Positions 1 through 8,486 of a stretch of 64,000 nt of DNA are shown here, one piece after another (positions within the stretch are counted from its first letter, which is position 1; each line of letters begins with the position of its first letter). Source of the DNA: Affinundibacterium nitidum (GTDB lineage Bacteria > Pseudomonadota > Gammaproteobacteria > Burkholderiales > Burkholderiaceae_D); contig NZ_JACOFZ010000003.1 of assembly GCF_014284155.1 (NCBI RefSeq), positions 124,001 to 188,000 on the forward strand, in the 5' to 3' direction. Both the position numbers and the translations under genes were made by a program. The notes beneath the pieces were generated by a model that was not told where the DNA came from, did not search any database, and saw only the letters and a program-made list of their open reading frames with translations.

Positions 1-182
1 CCACTGCTTTGCAAATCAAATGCACGTTTCTCTTCTAAGCTCATTTTCTTTGCGCTGATCGTTACTGTTTGTGTAGCGGCTTTCACTTGAGCATCCGCAG
101 ATGTTTGCACTGCATTTGCAGAACCAGTTAGCGCCAACAAAGCGATAAAGCTAGCAGCTGTGATAACAGATAATTTTTTCAT
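1..182 (-). CDS. Secreted protein, N-terminal part only
   Basis: Only the first 60 codons lie in the window; the gene runs off the left edge. The ATG is preceded by a clear AAGGAG ribosome-binding site. The protein starts with Met-Lys-Lys, a hydrophobic core rich in Ala and Leu, and an Ala-Asn-Ala cleavage motif ending at residue 24, so it is very probably a Sec-exported periplasmic or secreted protein. The visible mature part is polar and lysine-rich and shows no domain I recognise. It is divergent from the radical SAM gene to its right. Function unknown. Confidence 0.75.
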   Translation of the reverse strand, partial: MKKLSVITAASFIALLALTGSANAVQTSADAQVKAATQTVTISAKKMSLEEKRAFDLQSS

Positions 183-476
183 TTTAATTCTCCTTGAGAT
201 TTAAGTTCGTTACGATTAATTTTGTTCAGTTTGGCTCTTTTGCGAGCCCTCGACGTCTGTCGATGGTTGAACTATATCCAAGCAAATTATCAAGCGACAG
301 CGCTATGCGACGAAATGCAGAAAGGGGGGAATCAAGCACCAAAAAAGCAAGACTAACGTCGCCACGCAATCGCCTCGTACACATACGGAAGAGTACTTTC
401 CGCGGGCTATCGCAGTACTTTCATCTGCTAGAAAGCGTACAATACGCAATTAACCGTTTCACGCTGGCCTCGCTCT
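183..476. other. Divergent intergenic region
   Basis: This gap separates the start of the secreted-protein gene from the start of the radical SAM gene, so it should carry both promoters. I see no RNA gene, repeat or strong palindrome in it. An open frame across it on the plus strand overlaps the next gene out of frame and has no protein-like composition. Confidence 0.5.
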
Positions 477-2045
477 ATGACAATCGTATTATCGACACTG
501 AACGCACGTTTCTCCCACGCATCACTTGGCCTACGTTATCTCTACGCCAATATGGGGGAATTGCAATCACAAACACATATACAAGAGTTTGTCATTGGTG
601 CTCGCACAACTGATCTTGTAGAACGCTTATTACAGTGGCAAAAAGATGGTGAAAAACTGATCATTGGTTTCGGCGTGTATATTTGGAATGTTGAAGAAAC
701 GACTAAGTTAGTCGCCCAACTCAAACGCGTTGCGCCTGAAATTATCATCGTGCTTGGTGGTCCCGAAGTTTCCTATGAAACGCAAGAACAAAGCATCGTC
801 GGTTTGGCGGATTACGTCATCACCGGTTGGGGTGATATCAGCTTCGCGGATCTATGCCAACAAATCATTCATGGCCCAAAGCCAATTATGAAAATCCATG
901 CGGGCGTACAAGCGACATTAGATCAACTTCAATTACCATACAGCTACTATAGTGATGCCGATATTCAGAATCGAACTCTGTACGTTGAGGCCTCACGCGG
1001 CTGCCCGTTTAAATGTGAATTTTGCCTGTCTGCGCTTGATAAGACGGCGTGGCCCTTTGATATCGATCGCTTTCTGCAAGAAATGGAAATTCTCTACACT
1101 CGTGGAGCGCGCTTGTTCAAATTTGTCGATCGCACCTTCAATTTGAACATCAAAACAAGTTTGAAGATTATGCAGTTTTTCCTCGATAAATTAGCTGCAC
1201 ATCCTGACGATCCCGTGTTTGCGCATTTCGAGGTTGTGCCTGACCATCTTCCCGAAGCTCTAAAAGAAGGCATTCGCGCCTTCCCTGACGGCAGCTTGCA
1301 GTTCGAAATAGGCATCCAGAGCTTCAACCCAGTTGTGCAGGAGCGCATTAGCCGCAAACAGAATAATCAAAAAGCCGCAGACAATATTCGTTGGCTGGTC
1401 GAACATTCCAACGCGCATTTGCACGTAGATCTTATCGCAGGCTTACCTGGTGAAACTATCGAAAGTTTCGCAGCTGGTTTTAATCAGCTATATGCCCTCG
1501 GTCCACATGAAATTCAATTTGGTATTCTCAAACGACTACGCGGCACACCGATCATTCGTCATACAGATGAATATGGCATGCGTTACGATCCCTATCCGCC
1601 GTACACAATTTTGGCAAACAAAGAGATCAACTTTACTCAAATGCAGCGCTTAGTGCGCTTTGCACGTTTTTGGGACTTGATCGCGAACTCAGGCCGCTTC
1701 ACAAACAGCCTAAAAGTGATCGTTGGTGATCAGCCGTTTGAAAACTTCATGGCATTGTCAGATTGGATCTTCGAACAGTCCGGCGTCACCCATAAGATCG
1801 CATTAGATCGACTGGCGAATTTGGTCACGCGTTGGTTAGTTGAAGTACGCGGCATGGATAAGTCTAGTGTCTTGATCATGCTTGGCAAAGATTACGCTGG
1901 CGACGCCAAGCATATCCAGAGTCCGGAACTCATGAAAAACGAACAAAAACTTGCGAATAAAACTCCAAAATCCACTGGTGCTGCAACCACAAAAGCACAA
2001 GTGAAGCGCCAAGCTCGGCATCTAGAAAGCCAAAACGAAGCCTGA
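477..2045 (+). CDS. B12-binding-domain radical SAM protein
   Basis: The product (522 residues) has an N-terminal cobalamin-binding-like Rossmann region (about 1-135, with a Val-Leu-Gly-Gly-Pro-Glu strand-turn near residue 92). A radical SAM core follows, whose cluster motif Cys-x3-Cys-x2-Cys is at residues 176, 180 and 183. The tail after about 400 is helical and ends in a polar, lysine-rich stretch. Such proteins cleave S-adenosylmethionine with a 4Fe-4S cluster and often do methyl transfer or ring chemistry; the substrate here cannot be read from the sequence. The layout resembles the B12-binding radical SAM proteins that carry a DUF4080 C-terminus. It stands alone on the plus strand with no cofactor genes nearby. 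Confidence 0.85.
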   Translation: MTIVLSTLNARFSHASLGLRYLYANMGELQSQTHIQEFVIGARTTDLVERLLQWQKDGEKLIIGFGVYIWNVEETTKLVAQLKRVAPEIIIVLGGPEVSYETQEQSIVGLADYVITGWGDISFADLCQQIIHGPKPIMKIHAGVQATLDQLQLPYSYYSDADIQNRTLYVEASRGCPFKCEFCLSALDKTAWPFDIDRFLQEMEILYTRGARLFKFVDRTFNLNIKTSLKIMQFFLDKLAAHPDDPVFAHFEVVPDHLPEALKEGIRAFPDGSLQFEIGIQSFNPVVQERISRKQNNQKAADNIRWLVEHSNAHLHVDLIAGLPGETIESFAAGFNQLYALGPHEIQFGILKRLRGTPIIRHTDEYGMRYDPYPPYTILANKEINFTQMQRLVRFARFWDLIANSGRFTNSLKVIVGDQPFENFMALSDWIFEQSGVTHKIALDRLANLVTRWLVEVRGMDKSSVLIMLGKDYAGDAKHIQSPELMKNEQKLANKTPKSTGAATTKAQVKRQARHLESQNEA

Positions 2046-2158
2046 CTTAGACAAATCGCATTAATAATTAAACAAAAGCAATCCTTTTAGCAACAATTTT
2101 TCCTGAAAGCATGTTTTCTCGGTGAAGATTCCCGCATAATGTCCAAGTTGCCATTTAC

Positions 2159-5100
2159 GTGCCGGAAATGCCATCGATGCGATATTTTTCAGGGTCCTCC
2201 TATCATCGTCCAGTCAGACGCATAGTCATCGTGCGTTGGCTAGTATTGGCATTATTGTATGGTGTGCTAGGAAAACTTGGCACGATGTTCCCCTACATTC
2301 CTCCCAGTATTAGCCTCATTTGGCTACCCGCTGGGATTGCTACAGCAGCTTTAGTCCGCTGGGGCTCAATCATGAGCCCAGCCATCTTCATCAGCGCTTG
2401 CATTCTTAACCTCTCTAACGGCATTAGTCCAGGTTACGCCGCCATCATGGCGATGGGTAGTACTTTGGGCCCTTTCGTTATTCACTGGGATTTGCGACGT
2501 GCAGGTTTCGATGGCGATTTCATTCATCGTGCTGACGTCATCAAGTTTATTGTCGCAAGTTTAGTTGGCATGACGATTCCGGCGACAGTTGGCAGCGTTT
2601 GCCTCTGGCAGCTCGGCAAACTACCCGATCTCAAATTTGCATGGATCAGTTGGTGGGCAGCCGACATCGTTGGCGTATTCCTCGCGACACCGATCATTCT
2701 TGCTAGTAAAAAACATCAATTCATCAAAATGGATGCGCAGGCGAAGGAGAATCTACTTTTCCTCCTGATATTTGCACTGACACATTGGCTAATCTTCTGT
2801 TCCGAAAACAGCTTATTGCACCTCACCTTCTTCGCGATGGCGATCATGATTTGGTCTGCGATGCGTCTAGGGAGTTTTGTCACAGCGATCACTGTCTTTT
2901 CCTCATCCTGCTTTGCGGCTATCGCGACAGCATATGGCATGGGGCCATTCCAATCGTTGGAACGTTCCGAGAGCTCACTCGTGCTTTGGCTGTACATGAC
3001 CACCATGGCCATTACAGCCCTGACTATCAATGCCCTCCAAGCAGAACGGCAAGTGGCGACTACGAAATTACAAGAAGCGTTCGAGCGAGTTAACAAGGTA
3101 GCGTCACGTTTGCCGGGCTTGATTATGCAATACCGGCTCAAACAAGACGGCAGCACAACTGTGCTGTACGCAAGTAATGCGGTGGAAAGCATCTTCGAGG
3201 TCAGCGAAAAAGAAATTCAGCATCATGTCGAAATGCTGGTGAAGCGCATCGACCCTATTGATAAAAAACCGTTTCTACACAATTTAGCCGTCGCGACTGA
3301 AAATCAAACACCATACCAAGTTGAATTTCGATTTCACCGCATTGACGGCCATATTCGTTGGCTTTACTTAGATGCATTGCCAGAGCTTGAGGCAGATGGC
3401 AGTACACTCTGGCATTGCTTTGTCAGTGATATTACCGACCGTAAAAAAGCCGAAGAAGATCTACGGATTGCGGCGATTACTTTCGAGTCTCAAGAAGGTA
3501 TTTTTGTAGCGGACCATGAATGGCGCATCCTAAAAATTAATCAAGCCTACACTCGCATTAGTGGCTTCACACCGCAAGATCTCATCGGTAAACCCTTGCC
3601 GCGCCACGAGAATTCTCAACAAGATGAAAATTTTTTCAATGGTATTTATCAAGCCCTCGATCACCACCGTTTTTGGCAGGGTGAGTTATGGGCAGAACGC
3701 AACGATGGCGAAGTCTATCCGCAGCTAATTACGCTGACCGCGGTTGCCAACGACGAAGAACACATTACCCATTACATCGGCTCCTTCACGGACATTAGTC
3801 GACACAAGGGCTATGAAGATGAGATTCTGAATCTGGCCTTTTATGATCCATTGACGCATCTACCCAATCGCCGTTTGTTAATGGATAGACTGCAGCATTT
3901 GATCGCACTCAATCAGCGTGACGATAGCCACAGCGCTATTCTCTTTATTGATTTAGATAATTTCAAAACCCTCAACGATACGCGCGGCCATGATGCTGGT
4001 GACTTGTTATTGATAGAAGCAGCACAGCGTCTTCAAACTTGCGTACGTGAAAGCGATACCGTTGCACGCTTGGGTGGAGATGAATTTGTGGTGGTATTGC
4101 AAGCCCTCAGCCCAGTACGCGATGAAGCTGCTCGCCAAGCAGATCGCATTGCAGAGAAGATTCGCTTGTTGTTAAACGAACCTTATCAGATTACCGACTT
4201 TGTCCATCATGGTGCAGGTAGTATTGGGGTTTGTTTATTCCAAGGCGGCGACATCACTGTCAAAGACTTATTCAAGCGAGCAGATACCGCGATGTATGAA
4301 GCAAAAACTTCAGGTCGTAATGCGGTACGGTTCTTTGACCCTGCAATGCAAGCGGTACTGGTCGTCAAGATGATGCTGGAATCGAATTTACGTGTCGCAT
4401 TGGCACTTGAACAATTCCAGCTGTACTACCAAATTCAAGTTGATGCCGATGGTAAAGTCGTTGGTGCCGAAGCACTACTGCGGTGGATTCATCCAGACCG
4501 AGGCTTTATTTCACCTTTGGAATTTATTCCACTCGCAGAACAAACTGGATTGATTGTTCCGATCGGAACTTGGGTCTTAGAAACCGCTTGTATGCAACTT
4601 AAAAAATGGAGTCGAGATCCTAAGACGGCTCACCTGAGTTTGGCGGTCAATGTCAGCGCTAAGCAGTTCCAACAAAGTAATTTCGTTGAAACGGTCACTG
4701 AAATTGTGCGATTGAATAATATCGATCCGAGCCGACTTAAAATCGAGCTCACCGAAAGTACAATTCTGGACAACGTTGATGCCACAACAGAAAAAATGCA
4801 GCAGTTGAAAAAACTGGGCATCGCGTTCTCAATGGACGACTTTGGTACAGGCTATTCTTCCCTCGCCTATTTGCAAAAACTGCCCCTCAACCAGCTGAAA
4901 ATTGATCAGTCTTTTGTGCGCGATCTCAATGATGATGAGAGCGATGCGACCATTGTGCGTGCGATTATTTCCTTAGGCCTTAACTTAGGCTTAGATGTGA
5001 TTGCCGAAGGCGTAGAAACAGTCGCTCAAAGACGCTTTTTGATTGAGCATAATTGTTTAACTTTCCAAGGCTATCTCTATTCCAAACCAATTCCTATTGA

Positions 5101-5176
5101 AGGTTTGAATGCATTGTTGACGGGGGATATTAATGAACACAGCTTCTTCTTGACGCCATCTGAAGCGGACGAATAG
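2159..5176 (+). CDS. MASE1-PAS-PAS-GGDEF-EAL cyclic-di-GMP enzyme
   Basis: This is a large membrane-bound signalling protein. Residues about 15-300 form a multi-helix MASE1-type sensor, about 310-545 two PAS/PAC modules, about 555-720 a diguanylate cyclase and about 735-990 a phosphodiesterase. The cyclase motif Gly-Gly-Asp-Glu-Phe is intact at 639-643, and an inhibitory-site Arg-x-x-Asp sits exactly five residues before it (630-633). The EAL motif (771-773) and the later Asp-Asp-Phe-Gly-Thr-Gly motif are intact, so both synthesis and breakdown of c-di-GMP are plausible. The longest frame starts with GTG. An ATG nine codons-worth of bases downstream or the one at 2177, which has a GGAA about ten bases upstream, may be the real start. 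It appears monocistronic. Confidence 0.92.
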   Translation: MPEMPSMRYFSGSSYHRPVRRIVIVRWLVLALLYGVLGKLGTMFPYIPPSISLIWLPAGIATAALVRWGSIMSPAIFISACILNLSNGISPGYAAIMAMGSTLGPFVIHWDLRRAGFDGDFIHRADVIKFIVASLVGMTIPATVGSVCLWQLGKLPDLKFAWISWWAADIVGVFLATPIILASKKHQFIKMDAQAKENLLFLLIFALTHWLIFCSENSLLHLTFFAMAIMIWSAMRLGSFVTAITVFSSSCFAAIATAYGMGPFQSLERSESSLVLWLYMTTMAITALTINALQAERQVATTKLQEAFERVNKVASRLPGLIMQYRLKQDGSTTVLYASNAVESIFEVSEKEIQHHVEMLVKRIDPIDKKPFLHNLAVATENQTPYQVEFRFHRIDGHIRWLYLDALPELEADGSTLWHCFVSDITDRKKAEEDLRIAAITFESQEGIFVADHEWRILKINQAYTRISGFTPQDLIGKPLPRHENSQQDENFFNGIYQALDHHRFWQGELWAERNDGEVYPQLITLTAVANDEEHITHYIGSFTDISRHKGYEDEILNLAFYDPLTHLPNRRLLMDRLQHLIALNQRDDSHSAILFIDLDNFKTLNDTRGHDAGDLLLIEAAQRLQTCVRESDTVARLGGDEFVVVLQALSPVRDEAARQADRIAEKIRLLLNEPYQITDFVHHGAGSIGVCLFQGGDITVKDLFKRADTAMYEAKTSGRNAVRFFDPAMQAVLVVKMMLESNLRVALALEQFQLYYQIQVDADGKVVGAEALLRWIHPDRGFISPLEFIPLAEQTGLIVPIGTWVLETACMQLKKWSRDPKTAHLSLAVNVSAKQFQQSNFVETVTEIVRLNNIDPSRLKIELTESTILDNVDATTEKMQQLKKLGIAFSMDDFGTGYSSLAYLQKLPLNQLKIDQSFVRDLNDDESDATIVRAIISLGLNLGLDVIAEGVETVAQRRFLIEHNCLTFQGYLYSKPIPIEGLNALLTGDINEHSFFLTPSEADE

Positions 5177-5199
5177 TTTACAGTTAATGCTGATATTCT

Positions 5200-6471
5200 T
5201 CACTCGGCAACTGGTAACTGATTTTTCAAGGCAATCCATTGCGACATGTACTGTGTACTCTTCATAGAGTGATGTCGTAACATCGTACCCATAAAATTAT
5301 GCGATCGAACTTGCTCTACATTTTCTCGTGCGTGCACGATTCGGTTGATCAAGTCTATTTGATCTCGCTCACGATCAAAAAGTAAGGCGACAATCTTATC
5401 GCCCATTTCTTGCGCCTGTGACCAGCGCTCACGATTTTGATACAAATCGACAGAAGCTTGTGCAAATACCTCGATATCATCACTCACCGCACCAGGCCAA
5501 ACGCCCCCTACATCCATCGCTTCGGCACCGACGCTAGTCGTTACGCTTGGTGTACCCGCCAACATCGCATCAGCAAGTTTCCCCTTAATTCCAGCGCCAA
5601 ATCTAAGCGGCGCCAAACAAACACGGGCATTCGCCATTACGTCTTGCGCATTTTCCGCCCATCCCAATACATAAAAACCATCGCGAGGCTGATGCAATTG
5701 CATTGCCTTAGGAGGAGGATAAGCGCCATAAACCTTCAGTTGGGCGCTTGGCATACGTTTTCTCAGTGCTGGCCAAACTGCCTGCTTCAACCACAAAACA
5801 GCATCCCAATTTGGCGCATGTCGAAAATTGCCGATGGTGACGAAATCATGGCGTTCATCGTAACTTGGCCGAGTATCACTTGTTCGTGGCAATAACATCA
5901 AGCGATTCAAAAGCAAGATAGAAGAAGGCACTGAAAATACACTTTGCAGCAATTCCATTTCGACATCGGAAATCATTAGGCTCAAGTCACAACGAAAAAT
6001 AGCCGCTATTTCGCGAATAGCTAGCTCACTGTGTCGCATCGTCTGCGCTATCTGTTGTAAGTTCGGTGCTTGCCAATTGCCTTGTTTTTGTAGCTGCTCT
6101 TTCAACAGCACTTGGCGCGCTTCACGCAAGCTATGTAAGTCGCAGGTATCAAGAACGCGTAGCGCAGCGGGACAATTTTTTTCGACACGCCACGCGAATT
6201 GTTCCTCAGTAAAAAAGCGGTCAAAAACCACAATCTCTGGGCAATATTCACGTAAGAGTTCATCAAAACCATCATCGTTAATAGCGATCAGCTGTTCAGC
6301 AATTCCTATGCTTTCTAGGGGAAAACGATGTGGGGAGAGACTGGCAGCACTGGCATATAAAACCTGCCAACCCTGCGCACGAAAGCTGTGCAGGATTTCT
6401 AAGGTTCGCCCGCCAGCAGCGGACGAATTTGGCTCAGGCCAAACATAGCCGAGATAAAGTACTTTTAACAT
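5200..6471 (-). CDS. Glycosyltransferase, GT4-like
   Basis: The 423-residue protein opens with a strand followed by a loop (Leu-Gly-Tyr-Val-Trp-Pro-Glu) and a Gly-Gly-Arg-Thr helix start, as in GT-B fold enzymes. The C-terminal half carries the run Ala-Pro-Leu-Arg-Phe-Gly-Ala-Gly-Ile-Lys-Gly-Lys followed by Leu-Ala-Gly-Thr-Pro-Ser-Val-Thr-Thr, the donor-binding signature of group 1 (GT4) transferases. It probably transfers a sugar from a nucleotide donor to a cell-surface glycan or lipid; donor and acceptor are unknown. It is the last gene of a minus-strand run of five closely spaced genes and converges on the c-di-GMP enzyme. No membrane segment is visible, so it is likely cytosolic or peripheral. 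Confidence 0.85.
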   Translation of the reverse strand: MLKVLYLGYVWPEPNSSAAGGRTLEILHSFRAQGWQVLYASAASLSPHRFPLESIGIAEQLIAINDDGFDELLREYCPEIVVFDRFFTEEQFAWRVEKNCPAALRVLDTCDLHSLREARQVLLKEQLQKQGNWQAPNLQQIAQTMRHSELAIREIAAIFRCDLSLMISDVEMELLQSVFSVPSSILLLNRLMLLPRTSDTRPSYDERHDFVTIGNFRHAPNWDAVLWLKQAVWPALRKRMPSAQLKVYGAYPPPKAMQLHQPRDGFYVLGWAENAQDVMANARVCLAPLRFGAGIKGKLADAMLAGTPSVTTSVGAEAMDVGGVWPGAVSDDIEVFAQASVDLYQNRERWSQAQEMGDKIVALLFDRERDQIDLINRIVHARENVEQVRSHNFMGTMLRHHSMKSTQYMSQWIALKNQLPVAE

Positions 6472-6511
6472 GAAATGTGATGAGAGCCGGTGACCAACTT
6501 AAACGAATTGA

Positions 6512-7033
6512 TCATTCATCTTCCGGCCACAGCGATAACACGAGTTGTTCAATGTTATTGGGGTCTTCCAGCTTGGTACGGGCTTCTTTCCAATCTTTGG
6601 GTTCAGGCACTTCCTTACTGGTATGAACGGGTGTTTCGACCGCCATCTTAATGGCAAACACCACGATCCCTTCACTTACTTCAAAAGCTTGTAATTTCTT
6701 AATCGCTTCGGCAATCTCATACTCGTAATATTCGTGAAGATTGGGCTCCATATCTAACCAAGAAGCAATCTTGCCATCCGAGCGGACCGCCACTACGATA
6801 TAGCCATTTGCGGTGGCAATTTGTGATCCATTGAAGGTCTTCGCCACTGCGGTCTGTAAATTACGAGAGAAAATCGAGACCTGTTCGAAATCAACTTTTT
6901 TCTGTTTGAGCTCATCTTCGGTCTGAAAAAAGTAGACCGAGTCAAAACGCGGCTGGATCGAGCGACTTGGCATCTTACAAGCCGCCAAAGCCCCTAAGCA
7001 AAAAAGCGTCAATACCAGCAGCAAGCGTTTCAT
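6512..7033 (-). CDS. Uncharacterised lipoprotein
   Basis: The 173-residue product begins with Met-Lys-Arg, a leucine-rich core and a lipobox Leu-Ala-Ala-Cys whose Cys is residue 19, so it should be acylated and anchored to the inner or outer membrane. The mature part is acidic, with an alternating strand/helix pattern and one amphipathic helical stretch (Tyr-Glu-Tyr-Glu-Ile-Ala-Glu-Ala-Ile-Lys-Lys) around residues 103-113. I do not recognise a family. The start lies 16 bases after the end of the asparaginase gene, and the glycosyltransferase follows 40 bases on, which suggests co-transcription. Confidence 0.75.
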   Translation of the reverse strand: MKRLLLVLTLFCLGALAACKMPSRSIQPRFDSVYFFQTEDELKQKKVDFEQVSIFSRNLQTAVAKTFNGSQIATANGYIVVAVRSDGKIASWLDMEPNLHEYYEYEIAEAIKKLQAFEVSEGIVVFAIKMAVETPVHTSKEVPEPKDWKEARTKLEDPNNIEQLVLSLWPEDE

Positions 7034-7049
7034 TTGGTCCCGCCCTCAC

Positions 7050-7538
7050 TCAAGATTTACTCACAAAAATTCCAGCACTACGATCTTTTTGTACGTTGTC
7101 CCATGCAAATACTTGCCCATTCATGGCCACATACACTCCTGGACTTAACAATTGCACGACACCGCAGGCAAACCCAAGATTGAAGAAGGCATCAGAATTG
7201 TCGATTTTGTAGGGAATCATCGCCCCCGTCAAAACAATGGCTTTATCTAACTTCGCGGCGCCAATCACTTCTGCCGTTTCGCGCATCGTATCGGTGCCAT
7301 GAATGATCACAATTGCCTTCTCAGTAGACTTACGGCACGACTCCAAAATGTCTTGTCGATCTTGATCTACCATGTCGAGAGAATCGATTAAAGAGACCAC
7401 TTCGAGTTCAACAGGTACGGTCAATCGCGCGCGCTTCAGTACTTCAGGAAGCTGACTTTCCGCGAAGCCAAGCTTGCCCTGTAATTCATCATAATGTTTC
7501 TCAAATGTGCCACCCGTGGCGATTATTCTTAAGCTCAT
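7050..7538 (-). CDS. Single-domain asparaginase-like protein
   Basis: The product is 162 residues, about half the usual length of type I or II asparaginases, and matches only the N-terminal domain. Active-site elements of that domain are present: Ala-Thr-Gly-Gly-Thr with Thr11, Gly-Thr-Asp-Thr with Thr82 and Asp83, and Lys151 in Asn-Val-Gln-Lys, equivalent to Thr12, Thr89-Asp90 and Lys162 of E. coli enzyme II. The C-terminal domain that supplies the remaining active-site glutamate is absent. The stop codon is clean and the frame intact, so this is a short family member rather than a broken gene. It may hydrolyse an amide as an oligomer, or have another role. It lies between a VF530-type gene and a lipoprotein gene. 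Confidence 0.85.
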   Translation of the reverse strand: MSLRIIATGGTFEKHYDELQGKLGFAESQLPEVLKRARLTVPVELEVVSLIDSLDMVDQDRQDILESCRKSTEKAIVIIHGTDTMRETAEVIGAAKLDKAIVLTGAMIPYKIDNSDAFFNLGFACGVVQLLSPGVYVAMNGQVFAWDNVQKDRSAGIFVSKS

Positions 7539-7587
7539 TGTTTTCTCTCTTACGACAAGATAGCGCTATGCAAACCAGCATAAAACG

Positions 7588-7791
7588 CTAACGCGTGTTC
7601 GTCAAATACAGTTGTTCCACTTTACTACGTGCCCATGGAGTTCGACGCAAAAACTTTAGGCTAGATTTGATACTTGGGTCGATCGCAAAACAATTGATCG
7701 GAACAAGTTCCGCCAAGCGTGGCCACCCCAAGTCTTCCACCAGCGTCGTCAGGATCGCTTCTAGCGTCACACCTTGTAGGCTGCGGCTCAT
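7588..7791 (-). CDS. VF530-family (DUF2132) small protein
   Basis: This 67-residue protein matches the VF530/DUF2132 pattern: an N-terminal Leu-x-Gly-Val-Thr-Leu-Glu helix start, Leu-Gly-Trp near residue 22, and a C-terminal Ser-Ser-Leu-Lys-Phe-Leu-Arg-Arg-Thr-Pro-Trp-Ala-Arg segment. The family is a small helical fold thought to bind DNA, but its biological role is not established. The ATG is only two bases after the stop of the FKBP gene, so the two are almost certainly translated from one message. Confidence 0.85.
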   Translation of the reverse strand: MSRSLQGVTLEAILTTLVEDLGWPRLAELVPINCFAIDPSIKSSLKFLRRTPWARSKVEQLYLTNTR

Positions 7792-7793
7792 TC

Positions 7794-8258
7794 TTACTTC
7801 TTAATTGCCAGAAGTTCGATATCAAACACTAAATGCGTATTCGGCGGAATGTTTCCCGAACCTTGCGTGCTATAACCGAGGTAGGCAGGAATCATTAGAG
7901 TACGCTTGCCACCAACTTTCATCCCGATCACACCCATATCCCATCCACGAATCACTTGGCGTCCGCCGACCAAGAAGGTCAAAGGTGTTCCAGCATCCAA
8001 AGAACTATCAAATTTGGTTCCATGGAGATTCGCCGCTTTATTGTTATATAACCAACCTGTGTAGTGCACCTCAATCAAATCACCATTGCGAACTTCTTCG
8101 CCCGAGCCAACCAAAGTATCGATGACGCCCAACTTTTGAATATGCAAAGGAGCGGGTGCGCTCAGCTGAGGAGCGCTCGCAGGGGTGGGCGCGACAGTTT
8201 GAGCAAAGACAAGAGGTGGAGTGCAAAGAATAGCGAATACAAATGAATTTAATTTCAT
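7794..8258 (-). CDS. FKBP-type peptidyl-prolyl isomerase, exported
   Basis: The 154-residue protein has an N-terminal signal peptide (hydrophobic run, Val-Phe-Ala-Gln cleavage near residue 19-20) and a proline/alanine-rich linker. A complete FKBP domain follows from about residue 40. Typical elements are visible: Val-His-Tyr-Thr-Gly-Trp-Leu, Lys-Phe-Asp-Ser-Ser, Gln-Val-Ile-Arg-Gly-Trp-Asp and the final Leu-Val-Phe-Asp-Ile-Glu-Leu strand. It should catalyse proline isomerisation during folding in the periplasm. It is the first gene of a minus-strand run and is divergent from the M28 peptidase across about 230 bases that should hold both promoters. Confidence 0.93.
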   Translation of the reverse strand: MKLNSFVFAILCTPPLVFAQTVAPTPASAPQLSAPAPLHIQKLGVIDTLVGSGEEVRNGDLIEVHYTGWLYNNKAANLHGTKFDSSLDAGTPLTFLVGGRQVIRGWDMGVIGMKVGGKRTLMIPAYLGYSTQGSGNIPPNTHLVFDIELLAIKK

Positions 8259-8486
8259 AATTTTTCCAAAAAAAGAAGAGCTTGCTCGACCCCTTGCTGT
8301 AATTTGGCAGATTCAGCATAAAAAGGGTATAAATCGATCAATTTTCGATAACTTGCATGATAAACGAAAAAATGGGGAATCTATTTGGAATTTGCTAGTC
8401 CAAAGGCATTCCAGTGCTTTCCTAACTGAATATTTTTTGTTTAAGCGAAGCCCCCAATCTTGTCTTAACTTCGGTCAATATCAGGT

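Noticed and set aside
194-613. 139-codon plus-strand frame at the left end
   Set aside because: It overlaps the start of the radical SAM gene in another frame and has no protein-like pattern or start signal.
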